A program made the position numbers and the translations under genes. 64,000 nt of DNA from Phaeodactylibacter xiamenensis (lineage in GTDB: Bacteria > Bacteroidota > Bacteroidia > Chitinophagales > Saprospiraceae), in contig NZ_JPOS01000079.1 of NCBI RefSeq assembly GCF_000759025.1, forward strand, positions 124,001 through 188,000, in the 5' to 3' direction. Of the stretch, positions 47,870 to 58,316 are shown piece after piece (position 1 is the first letter of the stretch; each line of letters begins with the position of its first letter). Below the pieces are notes generated by a model. It was not told the DNA's origin, ran no database searches, and saw nothing but the letters and a program-made list of their open reading frames with translations.

Positions 47870-50800
47870 ATGAAAATGGCTACACAACTTACCGGGCTTT
47901 TTATTGGCCTCTTTTTTGCCGGATTGCTGCCACTCTCGGCGCAGGATACAGCCGATCGCCAGGATCCTGGCACATGGCAGGTAACTCCCGCTGCTTACCC
48001 ACAGGATATGCTTCTGACGGGCGTCCTGGAAATAGAGGGCATAGAGTCAACGGATACCAACGATATTGTTGCGGTATTCTGGGAGCAAAGCAATAGGATA
48101 CGCGGTGTCGCCCAGCCCGTTTATGTACCCGGAATTGACCGCTATCTGCTTTCCATGTTTATTTACTCCGGAGAAAGCCCGCATCCCCCAGCGGATTCTT
48201 TGACATTTCAGGTATATGATGCCAGTTTGGATAAGGTCTTACCAGCAAAAACCAAGGTGGCCTTTGAAGCAGACGGTCTGATTGGCAGCTTCGGCAATCC
48301 TTTCCATATTGCTTCCATTAATCTGCAGCTTGCGATAAGCGCCGGCCCTGTCCTTTGCCTGGCGGATACGCTGGGATGGGCAAAAGTTAATATTTCGGGA
48401 GGAGACCCGCCTTATTCCCTTGACTGGAGCACAGGTGCTACCGTTGACAGCATCTACCATCTGGAAGCAGGCACTTATTCCCTTACCGTCACAGAAGGCA
48501 ATGGTTTTAGCCGTGAAGCGCAGGCGGTAGTGGAAAATCTGGAACAGGAAATACCAGCTCCGGTAATTTCGGCGGCTCCTGCTGATACTTTATGTGAAGG
48601 GCAATCGGTTTTCCTATTCGCCAGTGCCGATGGCGCACCCGCCGCGGATATTTACTGGTACAATGTAACGGGCAATATCGTGGAAGTCGGCAGTTTTATA
48701 GGCGTTACTGAACTGACATCTACTACCGTTTTTTCGGCGGAGACCAATCTTCGCAACTGCCTTTCTGAACAAACAGAGCAAGCTCTCTTTGCTCATCCCG
48801 CTCCCAATGCTTCGTTTATCTTAAATGACAACGACCTTGCCATTCAGGATACCTTGGTCCTGTTACCGGAGGAAGTGGTGCAGGAATATGATTACAAATG
48901 GATAATGGGGGACGGAGTTATTGGAGATGACGCTCCTTATCGGCATGTCTATCAGCAAGCGGGATTGTATGAGGTCCTGCTGGAAGTCACCACCGATGCC
49001 GGTTGTACGGCTACCTCCTCGGCATTGGTAGAAGTGGATGAGCTCAGCTTTGATCTTTTGGTCGACATCACAGCTCCCCTTTGCCAAACAGATACCACGG
49101 GCTTCATCACGGTACAGGCCGTAAATGGCATCCCGCCCTATCTCTACAGTTGGAATACCGGAGCGGACAGCCGCCGGATTGAGCACCTGTCGCCAGGCGA
49201 ATATATTGTCACGGTGACTGATCAGACTGGCACCGCCTTTTCCGATACCATCTCGCTGCAGCCTGAACAATGGGTCGTTGCGCCCGCGGTTTTGGGTGGC
49301 GGCACTTACTGTGAGGGGGCCACCGTTTCATTAACTACTCAGGAAAGCCTGATGGGTGGGCTGACCTGGTGGTACGCTGACTCTACTGGCCAGGTGCCTT
49401 TTTATGTAGGGAATACGATGACGCTGAATGGCGTTGCAGATACCGTTACTTTTTGGGCTGAAGCACGCTTGAACAATTGTGCTTCTGAGGCCAGAACACC
49501 CGCGCAGGTTTTCGTTGATGCGCCCGATGCCGGATTCATGGCTTCCGCATTAGTCAATGCTCCTGAGGATTCCATCTTTTTTACTGCGGGTGTGGTGGAT
49601 ACTACATATAGTTACGAATGGGACTTTGGAGATGGGGCAATTGCTCAGGGGCCTTCTGTGGCTCATGCCTTCGGTGCTGCCGGGGTATTCGAAGTGGAAC
49701 TCAGTGTGGTCACCGCTCAGGGTTGTACCGCAAGCGAAGTGCAATTGATAAATATTGCAGAAAGTAGTTTTCGCATTGTGCCGGTGGTAAGCGACGCAGA
49801 TTGTCCTGACAGCCCTACCGGCAGTGCCAGTTTGATATTGGAGGGTGGCCAGCCTCCTTACCGGTATCAATGGAGTAATGGCGCTTCCGGGCCGGAGGCG
49901 ACAGGCCTGCTGCCCGGGGTGTATACGGTATCTGTTACGGAAAGTTTACCTTTTGAAACCCATCCCTTGCTGCCATCTTTCACTTCGGGGGATGCTATTC
50001 TCACGGATATAGACAATGATGGTGTTATGAATGTTATGGCCGGAGGGGACAGCCTGTGGCAGTCTCATCCGGAAAATTTCCACATGGAAGCTGTTGCTGT
50101 GCCTTTGAGTAACATCACTCATCTAAGCGCTATTCCGGCTCATGAGTCGGATACCCTTCTTTTTGCAGCCGATAGCAGCGGGCTTCGCTTATCTGCTTTG
50201 CGCTATGCTGCTGATACCTTTGCCGTGGAAGTTCTTGATGCTGCCGGCAGTGAAGTGGAAGCACTCCTGGCTGCTGATATGGATGGAGACGAGGATACCG
50301 ATGTGGTAGCATTCTGGGGCGGTCAAGTCCGATGGTTCCGGCAGGGCGCTGGGAATTGGCAAAGCCAGGTGATTGGTGCGCCGGGCGGCAATACAGGACA
50401 GCTTGCGCTGGCAGACAACGGAGCGGACGGCCTGGCTGACTTGGTGGTTGGTGGTACGTGGGGACTGACCGCCTACCTTCAAACAGCTCCGGGGGATTTT
50501 TCTGCCAATTTGCTGACGGATGCATCGGTACAAGGGCTTTGGGCGTCAGACGGTTCTGTTTTGGTTCTTCAATCGGATGGTCAGGTCGCCCGCTACAGCC
50601 TGGATACCGGAACATCTGAAATACTATTCACTGCACCCACTGCCGCAAAGGGGGTGTGGGGCCTGGATATGGCGGGAAATGGCCAGGAGGATATACTGCT
50701 GGATTTAGGTACGAATGGGACGCTTTGGTACGAATCGTTGCCGAGCGGCTATCTGCAACGCGGACCGGTCGGTCCTGACGCTTCAGGGAAGATTCATTCG

Positions 50801-53800
50801 GTAGGAGATATTAATGGCGACCAACTCCCTGATTTGCTGACCGGTGCGCTGCAATGGGAAGAGAACCGAAGTGGCCAGGGCAGCACGGCGTCCACGGAGT
50901 TCATCGTGGGTGCAACAGCTGATAATTTACCCCTACCAGTCATTGCGGGCGGCGGCGGGTATTGCGCCGGCTCCAATGTGGTTCTTTCTGCGGTAGCACC
51001 AGGCAGCGAGGCGCGTTTGAACTGGTACAGAGACTCAGCTGATCTCACCCCGTTCCATACAGGCAATACCCTGGTGTTGTATGGCGTGACAGAACCGCAA
51101 TCATTGTGGGTTGAGGCGGGATATGGTGCATGCACATCTCCGGGGCGAACGAACACGCAGATTACAGTAGAAACACCATTGACTACCTTTCACCTTTCAG
51201 CAACGGGTGCCTTCCCTGGAGAGGTTTTAACGGCTGCTCCTGATACCATGCAGACCGGTTATTCCTATCACTGGGATTGGGGCGGCCTGGGGACAGCCAG
51301 TCAGGTAGAAAGTAGCTTCCAGTTTGATCAACCTGGAGTTTATGAAGTGGCCCTCACAGTTATAAGCCCCCTGGGGTGTGAAGCTTCGGCAAGCCGGACC
51401 GTTGTCATTTGGGGCAGTACCGTAAGCCTGGAAGCCGACGTTGTGCCTGCTGCGTGCAATTCCAATACGGGTATTGTACATCTGCAGGTTGAAGGAGGCA
51501 TGCCTCCATATACGTTAGCCTGGAGCAATGGGCTAACCGGGCTTTTGGCCGATAGTCTCCTAGCTGGTCAATATACCGTCACGGCTACGGATGCGGTGGG
51601 CGCTACGGCACAACTCATTTTGGAGGTGCCTGAAGCTCCTTCGGCCTTGCCAGTTCCGATGGTCTCGGGAGGGGGCACACACTGTCAGGATGAGCAGGTT
51701 ACCTTATCCGCTTTTACTGAAGCAACGGCGGCCAATATTTGGTGGTATAGTGGCCCGGATGACCTGACCCCGGTTTATGTGGGCGATCAGCTTACCCTTT
51801 TGGGCCTGAATTTGGATATGGAGTTATGGGCTGAAGCCCGTCTCGATGGGTGTGTGAGCGAACGGGTGCCGGTAACAGTTGAAGTAGCCGAAGTGAACCC
51901 GGTGATCACGGTTTCGGATTACTCCGCCCAGCCCGGAGAGGCGTTGACTTTTGAGGCCCCTGCAGGACTGGATTATGAATGGGCGTTCGGTGATGGGGAG
52001 CATGCCTTTGGGCCTGGCCCACACCTCCATGCCTATGAGCTGCCAGGAAGTTACCAAGTCTGGTTACGGGCAACGAATCCCGCAGGCTGTGTATCAGAAG
52101 TAACGGTCACAGTACAGGTATGGGCAGGAAACCTGGCTTTAGACCTTCAAGCTCAGCCTGCTACCTGTCAGGGGGCTGATGATGGCCAGGCACAGGTGCA
52201 GGTAGTGGGGGGCACACCTCCTTACAGCATTCAATGGTCAGAGGGTAGCACAGGGCCCTTTCTGAATGATGTAAGTGCAGGCGTTTATACCGTAACGGTA
52301 ACGGATGCTGATGGTTACGACAGGGCTGCCCAAGTCAGCATCCATGCAGGCTCTTCACCAGTAGCCCCCGATGTGATTATTAATGCCGGTAGCTTTATCT
52401 GTGCGGGCGAAGATGCCTGGGCTGTCGCTTATCAAACAGAAGGCGACGAAGAAGTAGACTACTTTTGGTACCCCACTGCTGTTGGTGATGAACCGGTATA
52501 CGTGGGGGAGACCCTGTTTTTGTTGGATGTAGAAGAAAGCCAGACTTACTATGTGGAGGCGCGTACAGCATCAGGTTGTTCCTCTTCCCGAACGCCGGTG
52601 CCTATACAGGTCATCCGGCCCAATGCAACTTTTACCACTGATTTTGAAGTGGTTTATGTTAATCAGCCGATTACATTCACAGCATTAAATCTTCAACTGG
52701 GGCAGACTTTTGTTTACGATTGGGGCGATAACACACCGGATGGCACCTTGTCAAACATGCAGCACACCTATTCCGAACCGGGCATTTATGAGGTTTCACT
52801 TACTGCGCTAGCTGTACAATCGGGGTGCACTGACGTACAGACCAAACGCATACAGGTGCTTGGTAGCTCAAATGCCGGAAGCGCACAAAGCGTATTGCAG
52901 GCGTTGCCTCTCTCGGAACCGGCTACCTGCCCAAACAGTGCTTCTGGTACACTATCGGCAGCCGCCATCGGCGGACTTCCTCCGTACACTTACGCCTGGA
53001 GTAACGGCAGTGCAGAAGCTTACCAGGTTGGAGTGTTGCCTGATTCGTACACTTTAACTGTTACAGATAGTCAGGGCGCCGAGGCTTTTGGGAGTACTGT
53101 AGTGGGGGCAGATGATGCGCTGGAGCCGCCCCAGTTAACCGTACTGGGCGCTCAGCCTGTTTGTCCGAGCACCCCGGTAGTTATTTCAGCTAATGGAATA
53201 CGGCCCGGAGCTACGGTATTCTGGTATGATAGCCCAATAGGCGGGGACCTGTTGGGACAGGGGCCTGTATTGGAGGCTATGGCGGGAGGCCTACCCGGCA
53301 CCATTTATGCTGAAACCAGCCTGGGCGGGTGCACTTCTCTCCGTACACCCATAGATGTAACATTTGAAATGCCAACTGCAGCTTTTTCGGTTATTCCGGC
53401 TGCGCCTTCGGTTGGGCAGGTGGTCAATATTCAGGCTTCCGAGCCCTCTGCCGCTTCCTTCTCCTGGGAATTGGGCGATGGTACTTCTGCTCAGGGTTCG
53501 GCGGTCCAGCATACTTACAATGAACCTGGCACGTACCAGGTGATCCTGACTGTCATTAGTGCCGGAGGTTGTGAAGTGGAGTCGCAAGCGTTTGTCGTGG
53601 TAAGCGGAGCCCATTCCGGAGGATTGTCGCTGGATTTGGAAATGGACCGCCCGATTTGCGCGGAAGACGCTACAGGTGGGCTTTCCGCTGTAGTCTCTGG
53701 CGGTACGCCTCCTTTTAACTATACCTGGAATACGGGAGCAGCAAACGGTACTTTAACCGGGCTGCTGCCTGGTTATTATGCTGTTACGGTTTCAGATAGC

Positions 53801-56800
53801 GAAGGCAGGACTGGTGAGGCAGCAGCGGAGCTAGCGCCTGTGGTACCTGCATTGTCAGCGCCTGTAATCGGACAAACTACAGCCACTGTCTGTGAAAGTG
53901 AAAGCGCGTGGATCTCCGCTACGGGAGGCCCCGCAGGAGCACAATATCAATGGTTGCAGGGAGGAAATGTCGTTTATACAGGCAGTTATTTATTACTTCC
54001 AGCAGTATCAGTGCCGCAATCTTATGAAGTACGCACAGTATATGAAGGCTGTGTGTCAGAAGAAAGCACAACCGCTGCGGTAGGCATTGATGCTGCGAAT
54101 GCTGCTTTTTCACTTTCTTCGGTTGTTCTTACAGCAGGTGATGTACTTGTGGTGGAAGCCGAGGGACCGGTCAGTGATGAGTATACCTGGGCTTTTGGGG
54201 ATGGAGAGACCGCTAGCGGGCCTTCCAACGGGCATATCTATACGTCGCCGGGTTTATATCAGGTGGAACTAACGGCTCAGACTCCGGGCGGTTGTAACGC
54301 TATGCAATCGCAATGGGTGGAAGTGTTGAGCAATCAGGGGGTCAGCCTTCAGGTCGCCATAGCCGCCGAAGCTCCGTCTTGTCCGGATGTGCCAGATGGT
54401 TCACTGACAGCCCTGGCAACAGGGGGCGAACCTCCTTATAACTTTAGCTGGAGCCATGGCGCATCTGATTCCTTGACGGAAGAGCTGTTGCCAGGTTTTT
54501 ATGGAGTAACTGTAACTGATGCGGAAGGGCAGGAGGTCACAGCTGATTATCAGCTGGAAAGCGCTGTGGGGGATTTGCCACCACCCATTGTGAACGCTCC
54601 CGCGCAGGCTTGTATGGGCAGTCCTGTTACACTGGTGGGAGTGCCTTCCTCGCCCGGAGCTACCGTGCTGTGGTATCCTACACCTACGGGAGGTTCCCCT
54701 GTTTATGCAGGCGCTGCCTATACCTTGCCTGCTACTGCTTCAGGATGGTACGCTGGCTCCGCTGTTGGCGGTTGTGTTTCAGAGGAGCGGACTGAAGCTG
54801 TCCTGGACCCGTTGGCTGTTTCTGCTACCTTTACCACAGATCCGATAAATGTGCTGCCTGGTTCGGCTATATCTTTCATTCCGGATACTTTAGGTTCGGA
54901 ATGGAACTATGACTGGACGTTTGGTGATGGGGGCAGCTCCTTTGATCAGGCACCGGTACATATCTATTCTTCCTCCGGTACGTTCCTGGCCACACTAACA
55001 GTAACAAGCCCTGAGGGATGCTCGGCGACCTTTTCCCGAAGCTTGGCAGTGGGGAATGGCCAGGCACTTGCGGTAACTTTTGAGTCCGTTTCTCCCTTCT
55101 GCGCAGAAGATGAAGACGGAGAAGTACAGGCGTTGGTAACAGGAGGCCTTGCTCCTCACACTTACAATTGGGCACATGGCCCAACCTCCGGCATAATTAG
55201 CGGTTTGTCCTCCGGTACCTACAACCTTACTGTTACAGACGCTGCAGGGAATACAGCAAACGGTGAAATCGTGCTGGAAAGCACTGTGCCGGCATTGCCT
55301 GCTCCGGTTGCCCTGACCGGGCAGGATACGTTATGTGCCGGAGAACTTGCTTTGATGTACGCTTACGACCCGGATGGGGTGGCGAGCAATTTCCTGTGGT
55401 ATAGTAGTGCTAGCGGTAATGGTTTGTTAGGCTCGGGCGCAGCTTACAGTCAACACGGGCTGAATGGCACCAGCCAGACCTTTTATGTAGAATCAGTGAG
55501 CAATGGCTGTCAAAGTCAGGAGCGCTCGGCGGTGACGTTGTACCAACAGGACCTATCCGCTGGCTTTCAGGTAAGCAGCCCGGTTGCTGCGACAGGGGAA
55601 TCGGTAGAGTTTCAGCCAGACTGGGTGGGGACAGGCTATACCTATCAGTGGTCATTTGGTGATGGTCAGGTAGCAGAGCAAGTGGCACCCGTTCATGCAT
55701 ACCAGGTACCTGGTATGTATTCGGTTGGATTGACGGTCAGCTCTCCGCAGGGGTGTACGGCTTCTGCGGTGCAGCCCAATGCAGTAAGCGTAGCCCCTGC
55801 CGGGCAGTTGAGCTTAGCCGTAGCTCTGCAACGGCCCGAGTGTGAAAGTGACAGCACCGGAGCCATCACTATAACAGAAGTCGTCAGCGGCACCCCTCCC
55901 TTCACCGTCAATTGGTCTAACGGGAGTACCGGAATGACTGCCGAGGGGCTGGCAGCAGGGGCATACGGGCTTACCCTGACTGATGCTGATGGGCTATCGC
56001 TGCAACGGCAACTGCAACTAAATCCATTGTTTAATACCCCACCTGAACCTGTCATTACGGTGCCTGGCGGTACTCCTTTATGTGCTTCGGAAAGTACGCT
56101 GTTCACGGCGACCACAGGGCAGGTTGTAGATCAGTATTGGTGGTATAATGAAGATAGCACCCTGATAGGAACGGGTAGCAACATTGCCCTCGCGCCTGAT
56201 GATACAGATTCTCTGTCCATATTTGTTCAGGCCAGCCGGGGCAGCTGTTTCTCGCCTTCTGCTTTTCTCAGCCTGGAAGTGCAGTCTCCGGAAGCTGATT
56301 TTAGTATTGAAGGTAATCTTACAGCTCAGGAAGCAGTAGTCTTTTTACCTGTGGCTAATGACCATGCCAGCTACAATTGGGATTTCGGGGATGGGCAGTT
56401 AACGGATTTAACCTCGCCAACGCATACCTTCCTGCTCCCAGGCGTTTATACCGTAGTTTTGGAAGTGTCAACTACTGAGGGTTGTACAGCCCAGCATTCT
56501 CAAGTCCTGACGATAGCTGCCCCACCTCAATTGACACTGGCTTTGTCTGTTGAACCAACACTTTGTGCATCTGGCACCACAGGAGCAATTCATGCTACGG
56601 CGCAGGGCGGTGTGCCACCCTTCACCTACGCCTGGAGCAATGGAGCAACGACTGCTTTTATTGAAGGGTTGCCTACAGGAGATTACAGCCTTACTGTTAC
56701 GGATGCTAACGGGCTGTCTGATAGCATTTCCGGTACCGTTACAAGTCTGGATACTCCTCCTCCGGCTCCTGAGATCCTGGCGAATGGTGGGGGCGTAATC

Positions 56801-57577
56801 TGCCGGGGTGAGCCTGCTTACTTCTCGGGTACGGTGCCCGGTTACCCTCAGGCTGCTGTAGAATGGTACGGCAGCCTCTCAGACGACACCCCCTTTGCTA
56901 CCGGTCCGGTGTGGGTAAGCCCGGGCTTTGAAACAGATGAGGTGATTTACACCCGAAGCAGGATAGCAGGCTGTACATCTGCATTAGTGCAGTATCCTAT
57001 CGAAGTGCAGGCACCGGAAGCTGTCTTCACGGTGAACCCCGGCCTGGATTTAGAGGAGGGTGACCTGGTACAGTTTTTGCCAACAGAGGTTTGTGGCAAT
57101 TGCAGTTACTTCTGGGAGTTTGGTGATAATGGATGGAGCACAGACCCGGCTCCTTACTACTTTTACAACCTGCCCGGTACCTTCGATGTGTCGCTGGAAG
57201 TGACGGATTCAGCCGGCTGTGTGGGGTATCAAATGGAAGAAAGCCTGGTTTCCGTTTCTGTTTGGGATGGGGTTGGAGGGGGACTGGACGAGCGTGGCAC
57301 GCCACTCGTAGGTAGCAGAGATATTGATGGGCGGGTATTCCCCAATCCTTTCCGGAGTTTTATTAATGCGACATTAAAGGTAGAGCAGCCTGGCCTGTAT
57401 CAGCTTGAATTGCTGGATGCCTACGGAAAGCAGTTGCTGAGGCGGGAGCTGATTCTCAGCGAGCAAGTGGAAAATATCCGGTTTAATCTAAATGGAGTAT
57501 CACTACCGGCGGGATTGTACTACTTGCGGCTTCAAGGGCAATACGGAGGCGCCGTGGTTAAATTGATCAGACAATAA
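47870..57577 (+). CDS. Giant secreted adhesin (3235 aa): SprB-like / Ig-like / PKD tri-modules, T9SS type A-like C-terminus
   Basis: 11 GG(x)PPY(x)(x)(x)WS(x)G SprB-like motifs, 11 PKD-like Y(x)(W)(x)FGDG motifs; C-term VFPNPFRSFINATLKVEQPGLYQLELLDAYGKQL...LPAGLYYLRLQG. Confidence 0.9.
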   Translation: MKMATQLTGLFIGLFFAGLLPLSAQDTADRQDPGTWQVTPAAYPQDMLLTGVLEIEGIESTDTNDIVAVFWEQSNRIRGVAQPVYVPGIDRYLLSMFIYSGESPHPPADSLTFQVYDASLDKVLPAKTKVAFEADGLIGSFGNPFHIASINLQLAISAGPVLCLADTLGWAKVNISGGDPPYSLDWSTGATVDSIYHLEAGTYSLTVTEGNGFSREAQAVVENLEQEIPAPVISAAPADTLCEGQSVFLFASADGAPAADIYWYNVTGNIVEVGSFIGVTELTSTTVFSAETNLRNCLSEQTEQALFAHPAPNASFILNDNDLAIQDTLVLLPEEVVQEYDYKWIMGDGVIGDDAPYRHVYQQAGLYEVLLEVTTDAGCTATSSALVEVDELSFDLLVDITAPLCQTDTTGFITVQAVNGIPPYLYSWNTGADSRRIEHLSPGEYIVTVTDQTGTAFSDTISLQPEQWVVAPAVLGGGTYCEGATVSLTTQESLMGGLTWWYADSTGQVPFYVGNTMTLNGVADTVTFWAEARLNNCASEARTPAQVFVDAPDAGFMASALVNAPEDSIFFTAGVVDTTYSYEWDFGDGAIAQGPSVAHAFGAAGVFEVELSVVTAQGCTASEVQLINIAESSFRIVPVVSDADCPDSPTGSASLILEGGQPPYRYQWSNGASGPEATGLLPGVYTVSVTESLPFETHPLLPSFTSGDAILTDIDNDGVMNVMAGGDSLWQSHPENFHMEAVAVPLSNITHLSAIPAHESDTLLFAADSSGLRLSALRYAADTFAVEVLDAAGSEVEALLAADMDGDEDTDVVAFWGGQVRWFRQGAGNWQSQVIGAPGGNTGQLALADNGADGLADLVVGGTWGLTAYLQTAPGDFSANLLTDASVQGLWASDGSVLVLQSDGQVARYSLDTGTSEILFTAPTAAKGVWGLDMAGNGQEDILLDLGTNGTLWYESLPSGYLQRGPVGPDASGKIHSVGDINGDQLPDLLTGALQWEENRSGQGSTASTEFIVGATADNLPLPVIAGGGGYCAGSNVVLSAVAPGSEARLNWYRDSADLTPFHTGNTLVLYGVTEPQSLWVEAGYGACTSPGRTNTQITVETPLTTFHLSATGAFPGEVLTAAPDTMQTGYSYHWDWGGLGTASQVESSFQFDQPGVYEVALTVISPLGCEASASRTVVIWGSTVSLEADVVPAACNSNTGIVHLQVEGGMPPYTLAWSNGLTGLLADSLLAGQYTVTATDAVGATAQLILEVPEAPSALPVPMVSGGGTHCQDEQVTLSAFTEATAANIWWYSGPDDLTPVYVGDQLTLLGLNLDMELWAEARLDGCVSERVPVTVEVAEVNPVITVSDYSAQPGEALTFEAPAGLDYEWAFGDGEHAFGPGPHLHAYELPGSYQVWLRATNPAGCVSEVTVTVQVWAGNLALDLQAQPATCQGADDGQAQVQVVGGTPPYSIQWSEGSTGPFLNDVSAGVYTVTVTDADGYDRAAQVSIHAGSSPVAPDVIINAGSFICAGEDAWAVAYQTEGDEEVDYFWYPTAVGDEPVYVGETLFLLDVEESQTYYVEARTASGCSSSRTPVPIQVIRPNATFTTDFEVVYVNQPITFTALNLQLGQTFVYDWGDNTPDGTLSNMQHTYSEPGIYEVSLTALAVQSGCTDVQTKRIQVLGSSNAGSAQSVLQALPLSEPATCPNSASGTLSAAAIGGLPPYTYAWSNGSAEAYQVGVLPDSYTLTVTDSQGAEAFGSTVVGADDALEPPQLTVLGAQPVCPSTPVVISANGIRPGATVFWYDSPIGGDLLGQGPVLEAMAGGLPGTIYAETSLGGCTSLRTPIDVTFEMPTAAFSVIPAAPSVGQVVNIQASEPSAASFSWELGDGTSAQGSAVQHTYNEPGTYQVILTVISAGGCEVESQAFVVVSGAHSGGLSLDLEMDRPICAEDATGGLSAVVSGGTPPFNYTWNTGAANGTLTGLLPGYYAVTVSDSEGRTGEAAAELAPVVPALSAPVIGQTTATVCESESAWISATGGPAGAQYQWLQGGNVVYTGSYLLLPAVSVPQSYEVRTVYEGCVSEESTTAAVGIDAANAAFSLSSVVLTAGDVLVVEAEGPVSDEYTWAFGDGETASGPSNGHIYTSPGLYQVELTAQTPGGCNAMQSQWVEVLSNQGVSLQVAIAAEAPSCPDVPDGSLTALATGGEPPYNFSWSHGASDSLTEELLPGFYGVTVTDAEGQEVTADYQLESAVGDLPPPIVNAPAQACMGSPVTLVGVPSSPGATVLWYPTPTGGSPVYAGAAYTLPATASGWYAGSAVGGCVSEERTEAVLDPLAVSATFTTDPINVLPGSAISFIPDTLGSEWNYDWTFGDGGSSFDQAPVHIYSSSGTFLATLTVTSPEGCSATFSRSLAVGNGQALAVTFESVSPFCAEDEDGEVQALVTGGLAPHTYNWAHGPTSGIISGLSSGTYNLTVTDAAGNTANGEIVLESTVPALPAPVALTGQDTLCAGELALMYAYDPDGVASNFLWYSSASGNGLLGSGAAYSQHGLNGTSQTFYVESVSNGCQSQERSAVTLYQQDLSAGFQVSSPVAATGESVEFQPDWVGTGYTYQWSFGDGQVAEQVAPVHAYQVPGMYSVGLTVSSPQGCTASAVQPNAVSVAPAGQLSLAVALQRPECESDSTGAITITEVVSGTPPFTVNWSNGSTGMTAEGLAAGAYGLTLTDADGLSLQRQLQLNPLFNTPPEPVITVPGGTPLCASESTLFTATTGQVVDQYWWYNEDSTLIGTGSNIALAPDDTDSLSIFVQASRGSCFSPSAFLSLEVQSPEADFSIEGNLTAQEAVVFLPVANDHASYNWDFGDGQLTDLTSPTHTFLLPGVYTVVLEVSTTEGCTAQHSQVLTIAAPPQLTLALSVEPTLCASGTTGAIHATAQGGVPPFTYAWSNGATTAFIEGLPTGDYSLTVTDANGLSDSISGTVTSLDTPPPAPEILANGGGVICRGEPAYFSGTVPGYPQAAVEWYGSLSDDTPFATGPVWVSPGFETDEVIYTRSRIAGCTSALVQYPIEVQAPEAVFTVNPGLDLEEGDLVQFLPTEVCGNCSYFWEFGDNGWSTDPAPYYFYNLPGTFDVSLEVTDSAGCVGYQMEESLVSVSVWDGVGGGLDERGTPLVGSRDIDGRVFPNPFRSFINATLKVEQPGLYQLELLDAYGKQLLRRELILSEQVENIRFNLNGVSLPAGLYYLRLQGQYGGAVVKLIRQ

Positions 57578-57581
57578 AAAT

Positions 57582-58277
57582 ATGAAAGCAATGGTAACCA
57601 ATAGATTAGTGGGTTTACTCCTGCTGTTCGCCCTTGGCTGCGCAGCCTGTAATCCGGAAGGCGATAACCCAGGTGGTAATGCTGAAATCGAACTGCAAAT
57701 TGGAGGGACAGATGTTTATGAGGATACGCTGAAGTTTGGTCACGGTGCCACACTTCAAATCCCTTTTCGCATCCTGGGCAGTGAGGGCAGTACAGAATTG
57801 TCAATGTCAAGGCTCGAAGGCGGTTTGGTAATGTACGATGGGCAGGTACTGAATAACACAACCGTTGTGTTAGATTGGAGTGAGGGAGATGTTATTTTCC
57901 GCCCTTTGGAAGCCGGCGTGCACTCGTTTTTTTTAGAAGCCCGGGCGGCTTCCGGTTCTTCAAGTACTGCGGTAATCGAGATTATAGCTATGGAAAATCA
58001 ACGGCCGCAGGTCAGAGTGACTGCTGCGTGGGTTGCGGAGGCATCGCCGTACCACGTCCGCATCGATGCAGGAGAAAGCCTGGATACAGATGCGGATTGG
58101 GGTGGAAGTGTGATCGCTTACGAGTTTGACCTGATCGGGTTTTATAAAACAGTTACCTCAAGAAGTTTGCTGGATTATATTTACCCCAAACCAGGTCGTT
58201 ACCAAATCAGTGTGCGGGTGCAGGATAATGATGAAGCATGGTCTGATCCTGTTGTGATTGATGTGGAGGTGGAGTAG
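57582..58277 (+). CDS. Lipoprotein with PKD-like domain, hypothetical
   Basis: Lipobox-like LGCAAC; C-terminal LLDYIYPKPGRYQISVRVQDNDEAWSDP. Confidence 0.75.
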   Translation: MKAMVTNRLVGLLLLFALGCAACNPEGDNPGGNAEIELQIGGTDVYEDTLKFGHGATLQIPFRILGSEGSTELSMSRLEGGLVMYDGQVLNNTTVVLDWSEGDVIFRPLEAGVHSFFLEARAASGSSSTAVIEIIAMENQRPQVRVTAAWVAEASPYHVRIDAGESLDTDADWGGSVIAYEFDLIGFYKTVTSRSLLDYIYPKPGRYQISVRVQDNDEAWSDPVVIDVEVE

Positions 58278-58316
58278 AGCACACTGCCCTGCAGATGCTT
58301 CACTAGTTTGGAGGAA

